Shown in pieces: positions 60,001 through 64,000 of a DNA stretch of 64,000 bases. Position numbers and translations under genes: made by a program. Each line of letters starts with the position of its first letter. The stretch's first letter is position 1. The notes under the pieces were generated by a model. The model had not been told where the DNA came from and ran no database searches. It was given only the letters and a program-made list of their open reading frames with translations. Origin of the DNA: Morella rubra. Lineage: Eukaryota > Streptophyta > Magnoliopsida > Fagales > Myricaceae. Location: assembly GCA_003952965.2 (NCBI GenBank), contig CM025855.1:15804286-15868285 (forward strand), given 5' to 3'.

Positions 60001-61690
60001 GTATTTGGAAGTAAATGCTATATCTTACGGAATAGAGAAAATCTGGGTAAGTTTAATTCTAGAAGTGACGAAGGGATATTTTTAGGATATTCATCATCAA
60101 GTAGAGCCTACCAAGTATACAATTTACGTACCTTGACTATTTTGAAATCTATCAATGTTAAAATAGATGATGATTTTGATTCTTTTACTAACCGGAGGAT
60201 ACTGAGAATTTTGTTGAAAAACTAGATATTCAGGTTAAAGATGAGTCTGAAGTTACTGAATACTCAGATCTCACAAAAGAAAGAGGAGATCAAGTTGACA
60301 AAGAGTCTGAAGAAAATAAACCATCAGATTTTGAAGAAGAAAGGAACCTGCCTCCTATGTGAAGAAGAATCATCCCAACAAAATGTCATTGGTATGATCA
60401 AAGAAGGTATGAGACTAAGAGGTAGAGTTCTAAACCAGATTTCTTACTCATGTCATGTTTCTTTATATGAACCTAAAAATAATGATGAAGCTTTAAAAGA
60501 TGAATTTTGGATAATGCATGCATGATGAGCTGAACCAATTTATTAGAAATGATGTTTGGTTTTTAATTCCAAGACCTACTAATTCTAACATCATTGGTAC
60601 AAAATGGATATACAAGAACAAATCAGATGAAAATGGTGTTGTGGTTAGAAACAAAGCTTGACTTGTAGCTCAAGGCTATACACAGGTTGAAGGCATTGAT
60701 TTCGATGAAACATTTGGACCGGTAGCTATATTAGAGTCCACTAGAATTCTAGTAGCTTTATCTTGTTCCATGGGGTTTAAACTACACCAAATAGATGTAA
60801 AGAGTGCGTTTTTAAATGGTATTTTACAAGAAGAAGTTTTTGTAGAACAACCCAAAGTTTCCTGATCATGTCTTTAAACTTAAGAAAGCCTTTATAGACT
60901 AAAACAAGCTCCTAGAGCTTAGTATGATAGGCTGACTACTTATTTGTTGGAAATGGTTTCACAAGAGGAGGTGCTGATGGTACCCTGTTTATTAAGAAAA
61001 TTGATAATAACATCATCATTGCACAATCTATATTGATGATTTACTGTTTGGCTCTCTTATAGAATTGCTTGCCTTAGAATTTGCTGAATCCATGAAAAAT
61101 GAGTTCGAGATGAGTATGGTTGGAGAACTTTACTACTTTCTTAGTTTGCAAATCAAACAAAGCAAAGATGGTTTGTTTATTTCTCAATAGAAGCATGTAA
61201 AAAGTCTTATGAAAAGATTTGGTTTGGATAGCAAAAAGCACACAAAAGTTCCTATGAATACTTCAGTTAAACTTAATATTGATTCATATGGTAAATATGT
61301 AGACCATACCATGTATCGTAGTATGATTAGTAGTTTATAATATCTAACTACCAGCAAGCCAGACTTGTATTTTAGTGTTGGAATATGTGAAAGGTTTCGA
61401 GCAAATCCCAAAGAGACTCATCTGGAGGCAGTAAAGAAAATCATACGATATATGAATTAAATTGTAGACTATGGAATTGGTACTCCAATGATTCTAATAC
61501 TCATTTGGTAGGTTATGTTGATGCAAACTAGGTAGGAAACTAAGATGATAGAAAAAGCACTTAAGGTGGTTGCTTTCATTTGGGTTCAAATTTAGTAGCT
61601 TGGCTTAGTAAGAAGCAAGGCTCTATTTCTCTTTCCACAGCTGAGGCAGAGAATATTGCTATGGGTAGTTGCTATACACAAGTGATTTGG
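57082..61690 (+). pseudogene. Copia (Sirevirus-like) gag-pol polyprotein, decayed
   Basis: ATG at 57082 opens gag (PYFEGSNYACWKVGMWEFLK). A zinc-knuckle region lies at 58680-58721 (CYHYGKVGHTKFKC, second Cys replaced by Tyr). Protease is near 58951 (YLNNGCFKHM, catalytic Asp replaced by Asn). The GAG-pre-integrase HQRLGH region at 59327 is preceded by TGA where Trp is usual. Integrase: VCGHCQLGKQ, LLHIDLMRS, VVVDDYSKFTWI, NRVLQEIGSVM. RT: GTKWIYKNK, LHQIDVKSAFLNG, YIDDLLFGS (61029-61055). RNase H: AEAENIAM near 61645. Many stops and frame shifts. RT, gag type and a downstream extra ORF fit the Sirevirus branch of Copia. Inactive. Confidence 0.85.
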
Positions 61691-62046
61691 TATTTGGACA
61701 TGTAAAAACTGTGTACATATTTTCCTGTGTGTTGACTATGTGAAAAGTTGTGTACAGATTTTATAGTTCGATATGGAAATATCATTTGGTTTATATATGG
61801 CGTTGAATATTTTGGCTTATTAGCTGATTGATATCATATAATTTATTTCTTATGGATTTATTTTGTGGGGTTTCGGATTTCAAGTTTACATAAACTGTTA
61901 CATTAGTTTTGTGTTTAACTCTTCCTAGTTTATGCTATGAGTAGCTAGGTTGGTTACTTATTTTATAAATGTGACTTGTTAAGCATACTATGGACTGTTT
62001 GTTATATGTGATAATTTTTTCAATATTAATATTCTAGTCTTGTGCA

Positions 62047-63311
62047 GATGGTACGTGTTAAACACGCTGCTCCCAAGAATGCTCAGAATCAATCTGAGAG
62101 TTTCGAACAGTCATCTCCCATCCCCATTCTAAGAAACATACTGACCTTCTATTGAACCTGTTTCAAAGTGAACTAAAAGTCAAGCGGCCCAACCTTCAAC
62201 AAAGGTTCACAATAGGAAAGAAGAAAGAGACAACTCCTCCTCCTACTTTAGTCGAGTATGATACCACCATATTCCTCAATGCTGAAGCAGAAGAATTTTT
62301 CACGAAAAAGTTTAGTAAGAAGGATCTGATTATTGAAAGAGAAGTCTTCTTGAAGAACTCTCTCAGATGCAGATTTATGAGAGATTCTTATCTCGAGCAT
62401 GGGGAGCTATGTAACAAATATCATTCCTCCTACTAAAGCAGTAGTGCATGAGTTCTATTCTAACATGCACAATTTTAATGACTTTGAGTCTTTTACTGTT
62501 TTCTTTCGTGGTCAGTACATTGATATTGATCCTTCCATACTTGCTCATTGCCTAGGGATTATTAGAGTTCATAAACCTACTTATCCTTATTCAGCTAAAA
62601 CTCATCCTACCACTACTGTTATTGCAAATTACTTAGCTGAAAAGCTAATTGCTTTTTGTGAAAAAGAGTTTAATGCTAAGCTCTTTTCTTTTAATCACTT
62701 GATTATTAGTAGGATTATTTCTACTAATATTTTCCCAAATAAGCATTTATCAGCTTTGTCTTTTGAAAGAATGATTTCTTATGCTTTTTGGTTGGTGATC
62801 ATATTGATCTTCCCTCTCATATTTGTGCTCACATGGTTAAGGTTTTTCATTCTAAATCTCTACAAATAGACTGTCATATTCTTGTTGATAATGAAATTCC
62901 TTGTTGCAAACCACATTACCATACCTCGGGAAGAACCTAGAAGGAAATTTCCTATTGGTTTTAGGATAGCTACAATCACTCAAAGCAAATCTCATAAAGG
63001 ACGAAAGAAAACCACTCATTCTGTCCTCTCCGTGGTCCTTTGAGTTTTATTTATCTTACATGGTTGAAGCTTTAAAGCTTCTCACTAAGAGATCTAATAG
63101 TTCTGTTTTTGTTCAGTCTTCCATTCTTGCTACTATTGAATTTCTCAAACTGCATATAATGAAATTGGTAGCTGATGTGACTCTTATTAGAAAACAATTG
63201 AATATTGCTGAAAAAGATGAGGAGTCAAGTACAACTAGTGCTCAAGAAGAACCAACTGGGGCTGCCAAGGATGTGGATGAAAGTTTGCCTGCAGAAATTA
63301 TACTTACTTGA
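62047..63311 (+). pseudogene. env-like extra ORF of Sirevirus (putative plant transposon protein domain)
   Basis: Downstream of pol, after a 350-bp spacer and an acceptor-like TTGTGCAG directly before ATG (62047). Several frames together encode a basic N terminus, FLNAEAEEFFTKKFSKKDLI, VHEFYSNMHNFNDFESFTVF, FRGQYIDIDPSILAHCLGI, and a charged C-terminal region (62152-62436, 62399-62869, 63060-63311). The FYSN..SF.VF.RG pattern is that of the putative plant transposon protein domain found in env-like ORFs of SIRE-type elements. Frame breaks near 62150, 62430 and 62860. The function of such ORFs is unproven. Confidence 0.6.
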
Positions 63312-64000
63312 TCTTGACAAACGATCTTCAACTTGTCTGCGATTGAATCTTCAATCTTCGATAATCTTCAAGTCTTGTTGATCTCACACTTGAGTCTTTG
63401 ATTTCACAATTAGCAACCAAATGTTCTGCCTCCTTCCTTTCTACGGTCACAGCCGTCACAAGGTTTTTCTGAGGTCCTGATGGCCAACCAAAAGCTTGAA
63501 TAACTATCTCATAGTTATCCTTTTAATAAAACCCTAGATGTGATATGCGTGGGATCATTAGGGATCTCAAATCTCGGCTGTAGGATCACATGAAAAAACT
63601 CTTTTTCCATTATTTCTCTTATATTCTTTTATTCCGAATTTTAGGCTTCTACTAATTGTAATCATGTCCATCAACATATTACAATTCACCCGAGATTTGA
63701 GATTGATTTGTGAAATCCTTTTGCTAACAATTATTGTTTATTTATCCTTCCACCATACTATATTCAACATGAGCTAATAGGACCAGAATCATATCACCGA
63801 TTAAGTCTCTAACTCATATAATTCTCAATTCACAATCTGTAACTCGTTGGACTATCAATTGTTTTCAAAAAAATTCACAAAAAAATATATATATATATAT
63901 ATAGAATTTTGAAAAAATTTTCACAAAATACCATTGGAAAATGTTTCTTTTCTAGTCCAACCCTATACATATTTAATATACTGTCTTATTAAGAGACTGG
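63312..64000. other. no gene; possible end of Copia element
   Basis: T-rich DNA. A repeated ATCTTCAA..TCTTCGA phrase lies at 63325-63380. An (AT)n run is at 63884-63902. No copy of the 5' LTR is recognisable here, so the 3' LTR is absent, diverged, or beyond the window. Confidence 0.4.

Noticed and set aside
1-64000. tRNA, rRNA or microRNA genes
   Set aside because: I saw no cloverleaf-like A/B-box pair, rRNA block or convincing hairpin precursor. The only tRNA-related sequence is the Copia primer-binding site.

Overview
The window is nuclear DNA of a flowering plant, probably a woody eudicot. Protein-coding signal falls into two groups. One is a cluster of LRK10L-type receptor kinases, the family of wheat leaf-rust resistance kinase Lr10, with spliceosomal introns and highly similar tandem copies. 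The other is a dense, nested set of plant transposable elements: CACTA, MULE, hAT, LINE, Sirevirus-type Copia and Gypsy LTRs. There are no bacterial features. I infer the lineage from gene style only and cannot name the species.

Layout. 1-14.6 kb is the receptor-kinase cluster: an edge fragment (1-187), a frameshifted copy with a gutted exon 1 (835-3475), a decayed copy (4536-5712), a plus-strand pseudogene of a second subfamily (5909-6912), and one near-complete minus-strand gene (11931-9060). For that gene I can place three exons whose lengths sum to exactly 675 codons, broken by a single in-frame TGA. A 5'-truncated LINE and a 1.2 kb inverted-repeat element sit between the copies. 14.6-18.1 kb is a tandem duplication of the 5' end of a MULE. 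18.9-27.1 kb is another kinase copy split by a 7.1 kb two-gene CACTA transposon.

About 29.4-41.65 kb has almost no interpretable sequence. Where it overlaps a kinase copy it reads like a paralogue carrying dense small indels, with one clean island at 38.61-39.47 kb, so I read it as uncorrected long-read consensus. A 1000-N gap follows (42436-43435), then Gypsy LTR pieces and a scrap of Copia.

47864-51315 is a non-autonomous CACTA-type element with a 3-bp target duplication. It carries seven intron-containing exons of a NEK-family kinase without the DFG exon: a gene-capturing transposon and the most notable object here. 52.3-63.3 kb is a decayed Sirevirus-like Copia element (primer-binding site, gag, protease, integrase, RT, RNase H and a downstream env-like ORF) whose 5' LTR was split by a 3.56 kb hAT element.

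How it fits together. The kinase cluster has grown by duplication, with introns and flanks copied along, and decayed by frameshifts, internal deletions and insertions. Intact genes would encode plasma-membrane receptors with an extracellular GUB_WAK (cell-wall-binding type) domain, one membrane span and a cytosolic Ser/Thr kinase. No copy in the window is free of disruption as the sequence stands. Some single-base lesions may be assembly errors.
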